Of a stretch of 64,000 bases of DNA, positions 6,211 through 14,418 are shown piece by piece. The notes under the pieces were generated by a model, which was not told the origin of the DNA, did no database searches, and saw only the letters and a list, made by a program, of their open reading frames with translations. Location of the stretch: contig NZ_KE384221.1 in assembly GCF_000424665.1 (NCBI RefSeq), forward strand, positions 62,001 through 126,000, in the 5' to 3' direction. This DNA is from Salinimicrobium terrae DSM 17865 (GTDB taxonomy: Bacteria; Bacteroidota; Bacteroidia; Flavobacteriales; Flavobacteriaceae). Both the position numbers and the translations under genes were made by a program. Numbering within the stretch: the stretch's first letter is position 1; each line of letters starts with the position of its first letter.

Positions 6211-7515
6211 ATGAGTACACCACAAAAATTTTCGACCAATGCCTTACATGCAGGGCACGATGTAATTGCCAACGGAGGAACAAGAGCAGTTCCCATTTAT
6301 CAAACGACCTCTTACGTTTTTAAAGATTCAGATCAGGCTGCCAATCTTTTTTCACTGGCAGAGCCAGGGTTCATTTACACCCGACTTAATAATCCTACTA
6401 ACGACATACTGGAACAAAGACTTGCGGCCCTCGAAGGTGGAATCGCAGCTGTAGTAACTGCATCGGGTACGGCGGCTATCAGCACCACCTTGCTTACCCT
6501 GCTCAAGTCTGGAGATCATATCGTCGCTTCAAGCAGCCTTTACGGCGGAACTTATAATTTATTAAGTGTCACTTTGCCAAGGCTCGGGATTACCACCACT
6601 TTTGTTGATCCTTCTAATGCGCAGAATTTTACTGATGCTGTAAAAGAGAATACTCGCGCTGTATTTGTAGAATCCCTCGGAAACCCTAAACTCGATGTGC
6701 TCGACCTGCAAGCTATTTCAAAAGTGGCTAAAGAGCATAAAGTGCCATTCATTGTCGATAATACTGTAGCCACTTCTGCACTGGTCAAACCAATTGACCA
6801 TGGAGCAGATCTCGTGATCCATTCCCTTACAAAATATATCGGCGGTAACGGGACTTCCCTTGGAGGAGTCATTATTGATGCAGGGAAATTTGACTGGGCC
6901 AATGGTAAATTTCCGGAATTTACAGAACCGTCTGCCGGATATCACGGCTTAATTTACCATGAAGCTTTGAAAGAAGCCGCATTTATCGCAAAAGTAAGGA
7001 TCGAAGGTCTTCGTGACCTTGGTGCCGCATTAAGTCCTTTTAATGCCTTTCAGATTATTCAGGGATTGGAAACTTTGGAAATAAGGATCAAAAAACATAG
7101 CGAAAATGCTTTAGCCCTGGCTAAATGGCTGAAGCAAAAAGAGGAAGTGAGTTGGGTGAATTATCCGGGATTAGAGAGCAGCGATTATTACGAACTTGCT
7201 CAAAAGTATCTTCCAAAAGGGCAAAGTGGAGTAGTAACTTTTGGAGTCAAAGGTGGATATGAAGCAGCAAAAGTTCTGGTAGATGAAACTAAGCTTTTCT
7301 CACTCCTTGCTAACATTGGAGATACTAAATCCTTAATTATTCATCCATCAAGTACCACACATCAACAATTAAATGATGAACAGCAGGAATCAACAGGAGT
7401 GACAAAAGATCTCGTAAGGCTTTCTGTAGGATTGGAGGATCTCGAAGATCTAAAAGCCGATCTTGAACAGGCTTTAACAAAGATTTCTTCCGGTAAACAA
7501 ACTAAAACTGCATAA
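6211..7515 (+). CDS. metY: O-acetylhomoserine sulfhydrylase (O-acetylhomoserine aminocarboxypropyltransferase)
   Basis: PLP enzyme of the Cys/Met metabolism family that makes homocysteine from O-acetylhomoserine and sulfide. 434 residues, the length of MetY rather than the ~390 of cystathionine synthases. The PLP lysine is K208 in DLVIHSLTKYIGG, the cofactor-contacting Asp is in IVDN (181-184), and the C-terminal part carries the family's substrate-phosphate region ANIGDTKSLIIHPSSTTHQQL. In most relatives IVDN is followed by TFATP; here it is TVATSALV. First gene of the operon behind the tandem Met/Cys attenuators, followed 43 nt later by metX. Its product uses the sulfide made by the downstream sulfite-reduction genes. 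Confidence 0.93.
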   Translation: MSTPQKFSTNALHAGHDVIANGGTRAVPIYQTTSYVFKDSDQAANLFSLAEPGFIYTRLNNPTNDILEQRLAALEGGIAAVVTASGTAAISTTLLTLLKSGDHIVASSSLYGGTYNLLSVTLPRLGITTTFVDPSNAQNFTDAVKENTRAVFVESLGNPKLDVLDLQAISKVAKEHKVPFIVDNTVATSALVKPIDHGADLVIHSLTKYIGGNGTSLGGVIIDAGKFDWANGKFPEFTEPSAGYHGLIYHEALKEAAFIAKVRIEGLRDLGAALSPFNAFQIIQGLETLEIRIKKHSENALALAKWLKQKEEVSWVNYPGLESSDYYELAQKYLPKGQSGVVTFGVKGGYEAAKVLVDETKLFSLLANIGDTKSLIIHPSSTTHQQLNDEQQESTGVTKDLVRLSVGLEDLEDLKADLEQALTKISSGKQTKTA

Positions 7516-7558
7516 ATTGGGCTTCGGAAAGGTGGAGAATTTCTGCCGTTCGGTTTAA

Positions 7559-8581
7559 ATGATAGATATGCTACAGGAAATAATTCTACCGGATTTTGAG
7601 AATTCTGCCGGAACCCGGCAAAAAATCCATGTATTTTTTCGCTTTTTTGGAAGGGAAGTTGGGACCGCACCTGTGGTTCTGGTGAATCATGCCTTAACTG
7701 GGAATGCCGAGGTTACGGGAAATAACGGCTGGTGGAAGGAACTAATAGGGCCTGAAAAATGTATAGATACCAATAGGTTTACCATACTTGCCATCAATAT
7801 GCCGGGCAATGGAGCCGGAGGAGGTAACGAATACCTGCTGCATAACTACAGGGACTTTATTCTGGATGATGTTGCCCGAATTTTTTCTGTTGTCCTGGAG
7901 AAGCTGGAGATCAACAGCCTGTTTGCCGCCATTGGAGGATCTATAGGTGGAGCTTTGGCCTGGCACCTGGCGGCGCTAAAACCAGATCTTATCCAAAACC
8001 TGATCCCAATCGCGACAGATCTTAAGGCGACCGACTGGGTGCTGGGGCAGTGTAAAGTGCAGGATCAGATCCTTAATAATTCGGAAGATCCCATTCACGA
8101 TGCCCGTATGCATGCAATGACTTTTTATCGCACTCCGGCATCTTTTTCAGCAAAATTCCGCAGAAAAAAAAATGAACTCAATTTTGAGTTTGAAGTGGCC
8201 AACTGGCTTAGTTACCATGGCAGGAAACTGGAAAGTCGCTTTGAACTTCCTGCCTATAAATTGATGAACCACCTGCTTACTACCATAGATATTTCTGGCG
8301 GGAGCGGGGAACCTTCAGCTGCAGCACAAAAGATCAGCGGGAATATATTTCTGGTAGGAGTTGACAGTGACCTGTTCTTTCTTCCGGAGGAGATAAAGGA
8401 AACTTACCGGGAGCTTTCCGAAGTAAAAGAGAACGTGAGTTACCATGAAATTAAATCCATCCATGGCCATGATGCCTTTCTCATTGAATATGAGCAACTG
8501 TCACAAATTTTAGAACCCATTTTTAATAAGGATACTACACGAAATGAAAAAAATAAATATAGTTCTCTTTGGAACCGGTAA
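7559..8581 (+). CDS. metX: Homoserine O-acetyltransferase (MetX-like alpha/beta hydrolase)
   Basis: Transfers an acetyl group from acetyl-CoA to homoserine, producing the substrate of MetY. 340 residues. VVLVNHALTGNAEVTG near residue 39 and AINMPGNGAGGG near 79 match the MetX core. The nucleophile is S128 in GGSIGG (family GGSMGG), and the C-terminal His is in HGHDAFL (302-308), diagnostic of MetX. Start is ATG 7559, with a second in-frame ATG nine bases on. Its 3' end overlaps hom by 38 nt, suggesting translational coupling. Acetyl rather than succinyl specificity is assumed from family and pairing with MetY. Confidence 0.9.
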   Translation: MIDMLQEIILPDFENSAGTRQKIHVFFRFFGREVGTAPVVLVNHALTGNAEVTGNNGWWKELIGPEKCIDTNRFTILAINMPGNGAGGGNEYLLHNYRDFILDDVARIFSVVLEKLEINSLFAAIGGSIGGALAWHLAALKPDLIQNLIPIATDLKATDWVLGQCKVQDQILNNSEDPIHDARMHAMTFYRTPASFSAKFRRKKNELNFEFEVANWLSYHGRKLESRFELPAYKLMNHLLTTIDISGGSGEPSAAAQKISGNIFLVGVDSDLFFLPEEIKETYRELSEVKENVSYHEIKSIHGHDAFLIEYEQLSQILEPIFNKDTTRNEKNKYSSLWNR

Positions 8582-9617
8582 TGTGGGGAGCAAGTTGGTG
8601 AACCAAATTCTGCAGGCGAGGGAAAGACTGCGGCAAGAAGAAGAACTGGAGATCAATTTGCCTGTTATTGCAAATTCTTCAACCGCCTTCTTCCAAAAGG
8701 AAAATCAACAACCTTCATGGGAAGCCGACCTTAAGAACTTTGGATTTCCATATAAATTGGAGGATATTCTGGAATATGTTCAGAAGCAGGGTTATGAGAA
8801 CCTCGTTGCTGTAGATGCTACAGCCAGTGAAGAGTTTGTAGATAATTACCTAAGCCTTGTCCGGGCCGGTTTTCATATTGTCGCAGCCAATAAAGTGGCC
8901 AATACTCTTTCTTCTCAATTTTATTCTGAACTGCGCGCAACGCTACAGGAACACTATAAATTTTTCCTCTATGAAACCAATGTTGGCGCAGGTTTACCGA
9001 TTATAGAAACACTGCGGAATTTTCATCGCGCCAATGAACGTGTGACACGGGTACGAGGTGTTTTCTCAGGCTCCCTTAGTTACATTTTTAATACCTTTTG
9101 TGAGGAAGAAAAGGCTTTTTCTGAAGTCCTTACTGAAGCCACAGAAAAAGGTTTTACCGAACCCGATCCCCGGGTGGATCTTTCGGGGAAAGATGTCGCG
9201 AGAAAATTGTTGATCCTGGGAAGGGAACTTGGTTTGCAAAAGGAATTTGAAGAAATAACAATTCAGGATCTGGTGCCGTCGCACCTCAATGGGCACTCCA
9301 CTTTACAGAATTTTCAGAAAAATAAAAAAGACCTGGATCCTGTTTTTCTCAAGTTAAAGAAGGAATTAAAAGAAAATGAGGTGATAAGGCATGTGGGCGA
9401 GCTGGATCTTCAAACAGGGGTTTTAGATGTTAAACTGGTGAAAGAAACACGAACTTCTCCTCTTGGAAGTCTTAAAAATGCCGATTCTTCTTTTGAGATT
9501 TTTACTGAGTCTTATGGAGATCAACCTGTGGTAATACAGGGTGCGGGGGCAGGAGCAGCAGTAACGGCACGCGGAGTGGTTTCGGATATTCTTCAGCTTG
9601 CAGATAAAATTAAATAA
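8544..9617 (+). CDS. hom: Homoserine dehydrogenase, monofunctional
   Basis: Reduces aspartate semialdehyde to homoserine with NAD(P)H. 357 residues. The nucleotide-binding GTGNVG is at 10-15, AANKVAN near residue 116 is the catalytic-lysine region, and the signature ETNVGAGLPIIETLRN plus VFSGSLSYIFNTF is intact. There is neither an aspartokinase domain nor a C-terminal ACT domain, so allosteric threonine control as in ThrA is not expected. The sequence resembles the HSD half of ThrA/MetL. The start lies 38 nt inside metX, and the next gene follows after 5 nt. It supplies homoserine to MetX. Confidence 0.92.
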   Translation: MKKINIVLFGTGNVGSKLVNQILQARERLRQEEELEINLPVIANSSTAFFQKENQQPSWEADLKNFGFPYKLEDILEYVQKQGYENLVAVDATASEEFVDNYLSLVRAGFHIVAANKVANTLSSQFYSELRATLQEHYKFFLYETNVGAGLPIIETLRNFHRANERVTRVRGVFSGSLSYIFNTFCEEEKAFSEVLTEATEKGFTEPDPRVDLSGKDVARKLLILGRELGLQKEFEEITIQDLVPSHLNGHSTLQNFQKNKKDLDPVFLKLKKELKENEVIRHVGELDLQTGVLDVKLVKETRTSPLGSLKNADSSFEIFTESYGDQPVVIQGAGAGAAVTARGVVSDILQLADKIK

Positions 9618-9622
9618 ATAGT

Positions 9623-10786
9623 ATGTCAAAGATTGAAACAATAGCCATAAGAACACAACTGGAGAGAACCCAGTATCAGGAACATTCCACACCATTATTT
9701 CTAACCTCAAGTTATGTGTTTGAGGATGCTGAAGAAATGAGAGCTGCTTTTTCTGAAGAAAAAGAACGAAATATTTACAGCAGATTCAGCAATCCAAATA
9801 CTTCAGAATTTATTGAGAAAATTGCTATTATGGAAGGGGCTGAGGCAGGTTTCGCTTTTGCCACGGGGATGTCGGCTGTGTATTCAACTCTGGCTACGCT
9901 CCTTAACAGTGGTGATCATATTGTGTCGGCAAGATCTGTGTTTGGATCCACCCATAGTCTTTTTACAAAATACTTTCCGAAGTGGAATATTTCACATACC
10001 TATTTCAATGTCAACGAAGAGGATAAAATTGAAAGCCTTATAAAACCGGAGACGAAGATCCTTTTTGCAGAGTCGCCTACAAATCCCGGAGTTGATATTC
10101 TGGATCTTGAGAACCTGGGGAGAATTGCAAAAAAGCATAATCTCCTGCTCATTATAGATAATTGCTTCGCCACGCCTTATCTTCAGAATCCTATAAAATT
10201 TGGAGCAGACCTGGTGATACATTCGGCGACCAAGTTGATCGATGGACAAGGCAGAGTCTTGGGTGGAGTAACGGTGGGACGGGAAGATCTAATACGGGAG
10301 ATCTACCTTTTCTCCCGAAACACCGGGCCCGCTTTATCCCCTTTTAATGCCTGGATCCTTTCGAAGAGTCTCGAAACCCTGCCGGTGAGACTGGACCGAC
10401 ATTGTGAAAATGCGCTAAAAATAGCTGAACTTCTTGAAAAGGAAACAAATGCTGAAAATACAAAATATCCATTTTTGAAATCTCATCCAAAGTACGAGGT
10501 GGCGAAAAAACAAATGAAGCTGGGGGGAAATATAATATCATTTGAAATTAAGGGAGGACTGGAGGCCGGCAGAAAGTTTATCGACAACCTGCAATTGTGC
10601 TCCAGATCTGCCAATCTTGGTGACACCCGAACTATTGTTACTCACCCGGCGTCAACAACCCATGGTAGATTAACGGAAGAAGAAAGACTTGAAGCAGGAA
10701 TTAAACCGGGGCTGGTAAGAATTTCCGTAGGGCTGGAAAATGTAGAGGATATCTTTTCCGATTTAAAAAGAGCTTTAAATACCTAA
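9623..10786 (+). CDS. Trans-sulfuration family PLP enzyme (MetZ/MetB-like)
   Basis: 387 residues, the second Cys/Met-metabolism PLP enzyme in this operon. The PLP lysine is K204 in LVIHSATKLIDGQGRVLGG; YSRFSNPNTSEFIEKI, ATGMSAVYSTL and the C-terminal THPASTTHGRL are intact. The phrase HSATKLIDGQGRVLGG is characteristic of O-succinylhomoserine sulfhydrylase (MetZ), but cystathionine gamma-synthase or lyase activity cannot be excluded. Having both MetY and this enzyme in one unit implies two routes from activated homoserine to homocysteine, or one direct and one via cystathionine. It is the last gene of the methionine block and lies 86 nt before the Rrf2 gene. Confidence 0.85.
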   Translation: MSKIETIAIRTQLERTQYQEHSTPLFLTSSYVFEDAEEMRAAFSEEKERNIYSRFSNPNTSEFIEKIAIMEGAEAGFAFATGMSAVYSTLATLLNSGDHIVSARSVFGSTHSLFTKYFPKWNISHTYFNVNEEDKIESLIKPETKILFAESPTNPGVDILDLENLGRIAKKHNLLLIIDNCFATPYLQNPIKFGADLVIHSATKLIDGQGRVLGGVTVGREDLIREIYLFSRNTGPALSPFNAWILSKSLETLPVRLDRHCENALKIAELLEKETNAENTKYPFLKSHPKYEVAKKQMKLGGNIISFEIKGGLEAGRKFIDNLQLCSRSANLGDTRTIVTHPASTTHGRLTEEERLEAGIKPGLVRISVGLENVEDIFSDLKRALNT

Positions 10787-10848
10787 GTATGATTGAGATA
10801 AATGTAGGGGCGCAATAAACCCGGAGACCTAACTAGAGGCGTAGAATT

Positions 10849-10866
10849 AAGATAAATAGTTATCTT
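10849..10866. promoter_or_regulatory. 18-bp palindrome at the Rrf2 gene start (candidate autoregulatory operator)
   Basis: AAGATAA-ATAG-TTATCTT is a perfect inverted repeat ending 6 nt before the ATG of the Rrf2 regulator. It overlaps a TATCTTCG -7-like element (10861-10868), so a bound dimer would block transcription. If that element is used, the mRNA would be nearly leaderless. Confidence 0.45.
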
Positions 10867-10872
10867 CGTCCT

Positions 10873-11301
10873 ATGCTCTCAAAGAAGACGAAATACGGTA
10901 TTAAAGCGCTTACCTACATTGCAAGGCAACCCTCAAAGAAGCCTGTACAGACCGCAGAAATTGCAGAGAACGAGAATATTTCCCATAAATTTTTGGAAAG
11001 TATTATGGTGCAACTTAGAAAATCGGGGTTTTTAGGTGCCAAAAAGGGTAAAGGTGGAGGTTATTATCTGATCAAGGATCCGGCTGAGATTCGCATGACG
11101 GCAGTGATAAGAATTCTGGAGGGGCCTATTGCAATGGTTCCCTGTGTGAGTCTTAACTACTACGAGAAATGCGATGATTGTAAGGACGAAGAAACCTGCT
11201 CGGTACACCAGCTAATGATCCAGGTAAGAGATAGTACTCTTAAGGTGCTGGGGAACAATACACTGGCAGATATAACAAAAGACAAAGAGGAAGGAAGTTA
11301 A
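10873..11301 (+). CDS. Rrf2 family transcriptional regulator with four cysteines
   Basis: 142 residues. The N-terminal winged helix is typical of the family (LSKKTKYGIKALTYIA, then ISHKFLESIMVQLRKSGFLGAKKGKGGGYYL). The signalling region carries C91, C100, C103 and C109 (CVSLNYYEKCDDCKDEETC), so Fe-S binding as in IscR-type members is possible; CymR-type members have no cluster. Position directly ahead of the sulfate-assimilation genes suggests it senses sulfur or cysteine status and controls them. That role is inference. Palindromes lie before its own start and before the next gene. Confidence 0.88.
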   Translation: MLSKKTKYGIKALTYIARQPSKKPVQTAEIAENENISHKFLESIMVQLRKSGFLGAKKGKGGGYYLIKDPAEIRMTAVIRILEGPIAMVPCVSLNYYEKCDDCKDEETCSVHQLMIQVRDSTLKVLGNNTLADITKDKEEGS

Positions 11302-11367
11302 TTAAATTTTAAAAAAGGCGGTGGAGAAGCCGATTTAAAATTTATTTAAGTTACTTTTATTTTTTAA

Positions 11368-11390
11368 TAACCTACTATTCCGATAGGTTA
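11368..11390. promoter_or_regulatory. Inverted repeat upstream of the sulfur operon (candidate Rrf2 operator)
   Basis: TAACCTA-CTATTCCGA-TAGGTTA, 7-bp perfect arms, lies 21 nt before DUF2061. A second offset inverted repeat, CTAT-TCCG-ATAG, sits inside it. CCTACT/TAGG words recall operators of Rrf2 proteins in general; which protein binds is inferred from proximity only. Confidence 0.45.
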
Positions 11391-11411
11391 ATAGTATTTA
11401 AATTTCAGATT

Positions 11412-11663
11412 ATGATATTAGATCAGCTTTATACTAAAAACCGCGAAAAGAAGAAGGAAATTTCTGAAAGACCGGTTCGAAGTGTAGCTAAGGCAATAAG
11501 CTGGAGAATAATCGGAACCCTGGATACCATATTAGTATCCTGGTTCCTGACGGGTGAGCTCAAGACGGCGCTCGCAATAGGCACAGTAGAGGTTATCACG
11601 AAAATGCTGCTCTACTTTGGACACGAACGAATTTGGAACAGGATCAATTTTGGAAAAGAATAG
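11412..11663 (+). CDS. DUF2061 small membrane protein
   Basis: 83 residues matching DUF2061: RSVAKAISWRIIGTLDTILVSWFLTG followed by ALAIGTVEVITKMLLYFGHERIW. Two hydrophobic segments (about residues 33-50 and 55-70) indicate an inner-membrane protein. The family is frequently found next to cys genes, as here, where it starts the sulfate-assimilation operon 2 nt ahead of cysH. A role in sulfur-compound transport or membrane anchoring has no direct support; function unknown. Confidence 0.88.
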   Translation: MILDQLYTKNREKKKEISERPVRSVAKAISWRIIGTLDTILVSWFLTGELKTALAIGTVEVITKMLLYFGHERIWNRINFGKE

Positions 11664-11665
11664 TT

Positions 11666-12295
11666 ATGAAAAAGTTTACACAAGACGAGCTTGAAAATTT
11701 TAACAGGCATTTGCAGGGAATTCCACCTGCAGAAGTTATACAATGGGTGATTGATAATTGTAACCGGCCGGTGGTGACTACCAACTTTCGTCCTTATGAG
11801 GCTGCGATCCTGCACGCCTGTGCAGATATCCTGCCAACCATAAAAGTAATATGGTGCGATACAGGCTATAATACGCCGCAGACGTACAGACACGCCAAAG
11901 AAGTTATTGATAAGCTGCATCTAAATGTTAAGTTGTACATGCCTTTGCAAACAGCAGCCCACCGGGATGCCCTTTTTGGCGGAATTCCTCAGGTCGATCA
12001 TCCCGATCATATTGAATTCACACAGCAGGTTAAGCTGGAACCTTTTCAGCGGGCAATGGGGGAACAGGATCCCGATGTTTGGTTCACCAATCTTCGTAAA
12101 GGACAAACTGCCTTCAGGGACAGTATTGGCATCCTGAGTTACAGCAAGGACGGAATTTTGAAGGTAAGCCCATTTTACCACTGGAGTGATGAAAAACTCG
12201 ATAATTACCTGGCAGCACATAGCCTGCCCAACGAATTTAAATATTTTGATCCTACCAAAGTGCTGACAAACCGGGAATGTGGTTTACACGCCTAA
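11666..12295 (+). CDS. cysH: Phosphoadenosine phosphosulfate (PAPS) reductase family
   Basis: Reduces activated sulfate to sulfite. 209 residues counted from ATG 11666, which lies 2 nt after the DUF2061 stop; an earlier in-frame ATG (11633) falls inside that gene and gives a non-family N-terminus. The adenylyl-sulfate binding core (TTNFRPYEAAILHACADILPTIKVIWCDTGYNTPQTY) and the C-terminal catalytic Cys in RECGLH (C206) are present. There is no CC pair or CxxC for a 4Fe-4S cluster, which points to a PAPS-type rather than APS-type enzyme, thioredoxin-dependent. No ATP-sulfurylase or APS-kinase genes adjoin it, which is unusual. Confidence 0.88.
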   Translation: MKKFTQDELENFNRHLQGIPPAEVIQWVIDNCNRPVVTTNFRPYEAAILHACADILPTIKVIWCDTGYNTPQTYRHAKEVIDKLHLNVKLYMPLQTAAHRDALFGGIPQVDHPDHIEFTQQVKLEPFQRAMGEQDPDVWFTNLRKGQTAFRDSIGILSYSKDGILKVSPFYHWSDEKLDNYLAAHSLPNEFKYFDPTKVLTNRECGLHA

Positions 12296-12324
12296 TCTCT
12301 TACACAAATCATAAAAGACAGAAA

Positions 12325-14418
12325 ATGGAAAGTTTTAGAACCGAAATAGAGAATCCCATTGTAGAACAGGACATTATAGATCTCGAAAAAAAGATCAGGT
12401 TGTTCAGGGAGGGAAAGGCAGATGAAGAGAAATTCAGAAGCCTTAGGCTGGCACGTGGGGTTTACGGTCAGCGGCAGGCCGGTGTACAAATGGTGCGGAT
12501 AAAACTGCCTTTTGGAAAAGTGACTTCTCAGCAGTTGCACAGGATAGCAGATGTTTCAGATGAATATTCCACCGGAAGATTACATATTACCACAAGGCAA
12601 GATATACAGATACATCATGTGAGCCTGGACCGAACTCCTGAATTATGGGCACAACTCGAAAAGGATGACATCACGCTTCGGGAAGCCTGCGGGAACACGG
12701 TTCGAAATATTACCGCTTCACCAACTGCAGGAATCGATGTAAATGAACCATTTGATGTTTCGCCTTATGCACATGCAGCTTTTCAATTCTTCCTGCGGAA
12801 TCCTATTTGCCAGGAAATGGGGAGAAAATTCAAGATCTCATTTTCAGCTTCAGAAGAAGATACTGCACTAAGCTATATTCATGACCTCGGATTCATTGCT
12901 AAACTAAAAGACGGAAAACGCGGCTTTAAAGTCATGCTTGGCGGAGGACTTGGTTCGCAGCCGCGACATGCCGATGAACTGTTTGACTTTTTAGAGGCTG
13001 AAAAAATAATTCCGCTCATAGAAGGAGTTTTAAGAGTATTCGATCGGCATGGTGAGCGTTCAAAAAGGATGAAGGCGAGGATGAAATATCTTATTAAAGA
13101 TATAGGCAAGGAAGCTTTTATGGAGCTTGTCCAGGAACAACAGACCGCTATTTCCAATGGAGCTGTGAATTTTGACTTTGAAGCTTTTAAAGAGGAACCA
13201 ACCCTTTCTCAGGTAAAAATTCCGCCGGTAGTTATTGAGGATACTAAGACATTCGAAGAATGGGAAAGCACCAATGTCACGGCTCAAAAACAGAATGGAT
13301 TATACGCTGTTGGAGTGAGAGTTCCGCTGGGAGATTTTTACACAGGTGCTGCCAGAAAGCTGGCCGATCTTATTAGAGATTATGCTGGTAATGAATTGAG
13401 ATTTACTCTTAGACAGGATATTCTCATCCGTCACGTACGGGAGGATCTGCTGCCATTTTTCTACACGACATTAAATGAAATGGGGCTGGCTGAGGCAGGA
13501 TATAATAAAACTGTTGATATCACCGCCTGCCCCGGAACCGATACTTGTAACCTCGGAATCGCCAGCAGCACGGGAATAGCAGATGTGCTGGAAGATGTGC
13601 TTAAAGAGGAATATCCGCAATTGGTCAATGGCCGCGATATAACGATCAAGATCAGTGGATGTATGAATGCCTGCGGGCAACACAACATGGCTGAAATTGG
13701 TTTCCAGGGAATGTCAATTAAAGTTGGAAAAGCAGTAGCACCGGCTCTTCAGGTATTACTCGGAGGAGGAACCCTTGGAAACGGAGAAGGTCGGTTTGCA
13801 GATAAAGTAGCTAAAGTTCCCAGCAAAAGGGGACCACAGGCGCTGCGATTGTTGCTGAACGATTTTGAAGCAAATTCAATTGCAGACGAGAAATTTATCC
13901 ATTACTACGACAGGCAGGGGAAGACTTATTTTTATGACCTGCTTAAAGAACTTTCCGATACCAGCACAATAACTGAAGAAGACTTTGTCGACTGGGGACA
14001 TACACAACCTTACATCAAAGCAGTTGGAGTGGGGGAATGTGCCGGAGTGGTGATCGATCTTATCGCAACCCTGCTTTTTGAAAGCGAGGAAAAAATAGAC
14101 AATGCAAAAAGTGCTTTCGAAAGAAAAGTATGGTCAGACAGTATTTACCATTCCTATACATCTCTTGTGAATTCCGCAAAGGCTTTGCTTTTGGCAGAGA
14201 ATCAGTCTACTAATACCCAGGCAGGAATTATAGGACAATTTGATGAGCTGTTTGTCGAAACCGGAAAAATTTCTCTGTCAACTACATTTAAAGATTTTGT
14301 GTATCAAATGAACGAGCACGAACCGACAGAAGAATTTGCTAAAAAGTATTTAGAAGACTCGCAGCTATTTCTTAAGCGGGTAGATGCCTATAGAACAAAG
14401 GAGGTGCAAAGTGTTTAA
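12325..14418 (+). CDS. Siroheme-dependent sulfite (nitrite/sulfite) reductase with a C-terminal HEPN-like domain
   Basis: Six-electron reduction of sulfite to sulfide (or nitrite to ammonia). 697 residues from ATG 12325; the frame runs further upstream but overlaps cysH. Two ferredoxin-like half-domains each precede a siroheme-type region. The 4Fe-4S/siroheme ligands are C402 and C408 (TACPGTDTC) and C446 and C450 (SGCMNACG). Residues ~555-697 do not belong to the reductase. This mostly helical segment (ECAGVVIDLIATLLFESEEK, then WSDSIYHSYTSLVNSAKALLLAE) resembles HEPN domains. Sulfite as substrate is inferred from context: cysH upstream, siroheme synthesis and a ferredoxin-NADP reductase downstream. 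Confidence 0.92.
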   Translation: MESFRTEIENPIVEQDIIDLEKKIRLFREGKADEEKFRSLRLARGVYGQRQAGVQMVRIKLPFGKVTSQQLHRIADVSDEYSTGRLHITTRQDIQIHHVSLDRTPELWAQLEKDDITLREACGNTVRNITASPTAGIDVNEPFDVSPYAHAAFQFFLRNPICQEMGRKFKISFSASEEDTALSYIHDLGFIAKLKDGKRGFKVMLGGGLGSQPRHADELFDFLEAEKIIPLIEGVLRVFDRHGERSKRMKARMKYLIKDIGKEAFMELVQEQQTAISNGAVNFDFEAFKEEPTLSQVKIPPVVIEDTKTFEEWESTNVTAQKQNGLYAVGVRVPLGDFYTGAARKLADLIRDYAGNELRFTLRQDILIRHVREDLLPFFYTTLNEMGLAEAGYNKTVDITACPGTDTCNLGIASSTGIADVLEDVLKEEYPQLVNGRDITIKISGCMNACGQHNMAEIGFQGMSIKVGKAVAPALQVLLGGGTLGNGEGRFADKVAKVPSKRGPQALRLLLNDFEANSIADEKFIHYYDRQGKTYFYDLLKELSDTSTITEEDFVDWGHTQPYIKAVGVGECAGVVIDLIATLLFESEEKIDNAKSAFERKVWSDSIYHSYTSLVNSAKALLLAENQSTNTQAGIIGQFDELFVETGKISLSTTFKDFVYQMNEHEPTEEFAKKYLEDSQLFLKRVDAYRTKEVQSV
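14398..14404 (+). promoter_or_regulatory. Strong Shine-Dalgarno site of cobA
   Basis: AAGGAGG lies 6 nt ahead of a GTG at 14411, inside the 3' end of the sulfite reductase gene. Such perfect sites are uncommon in Bacteroidota; this one decides the GTG start of cobA over the upstream ATG at 14384. Confidence 0.6.

Noticed and set aside
12277-12324. Upstream extension of the sulfite reductase frame
   Set aside because: It overlaps the end of cysH and encodes a non-family sequence; ATG 12325 is preceded by an A-rich leader.
14384-14410. ATG start for cobA at 14384
   Set aside because: GTG 14411 has a perfect AAGGAGG at the right distance; the upstream ATG has none and lies deeper in the sulfite reductase gene.
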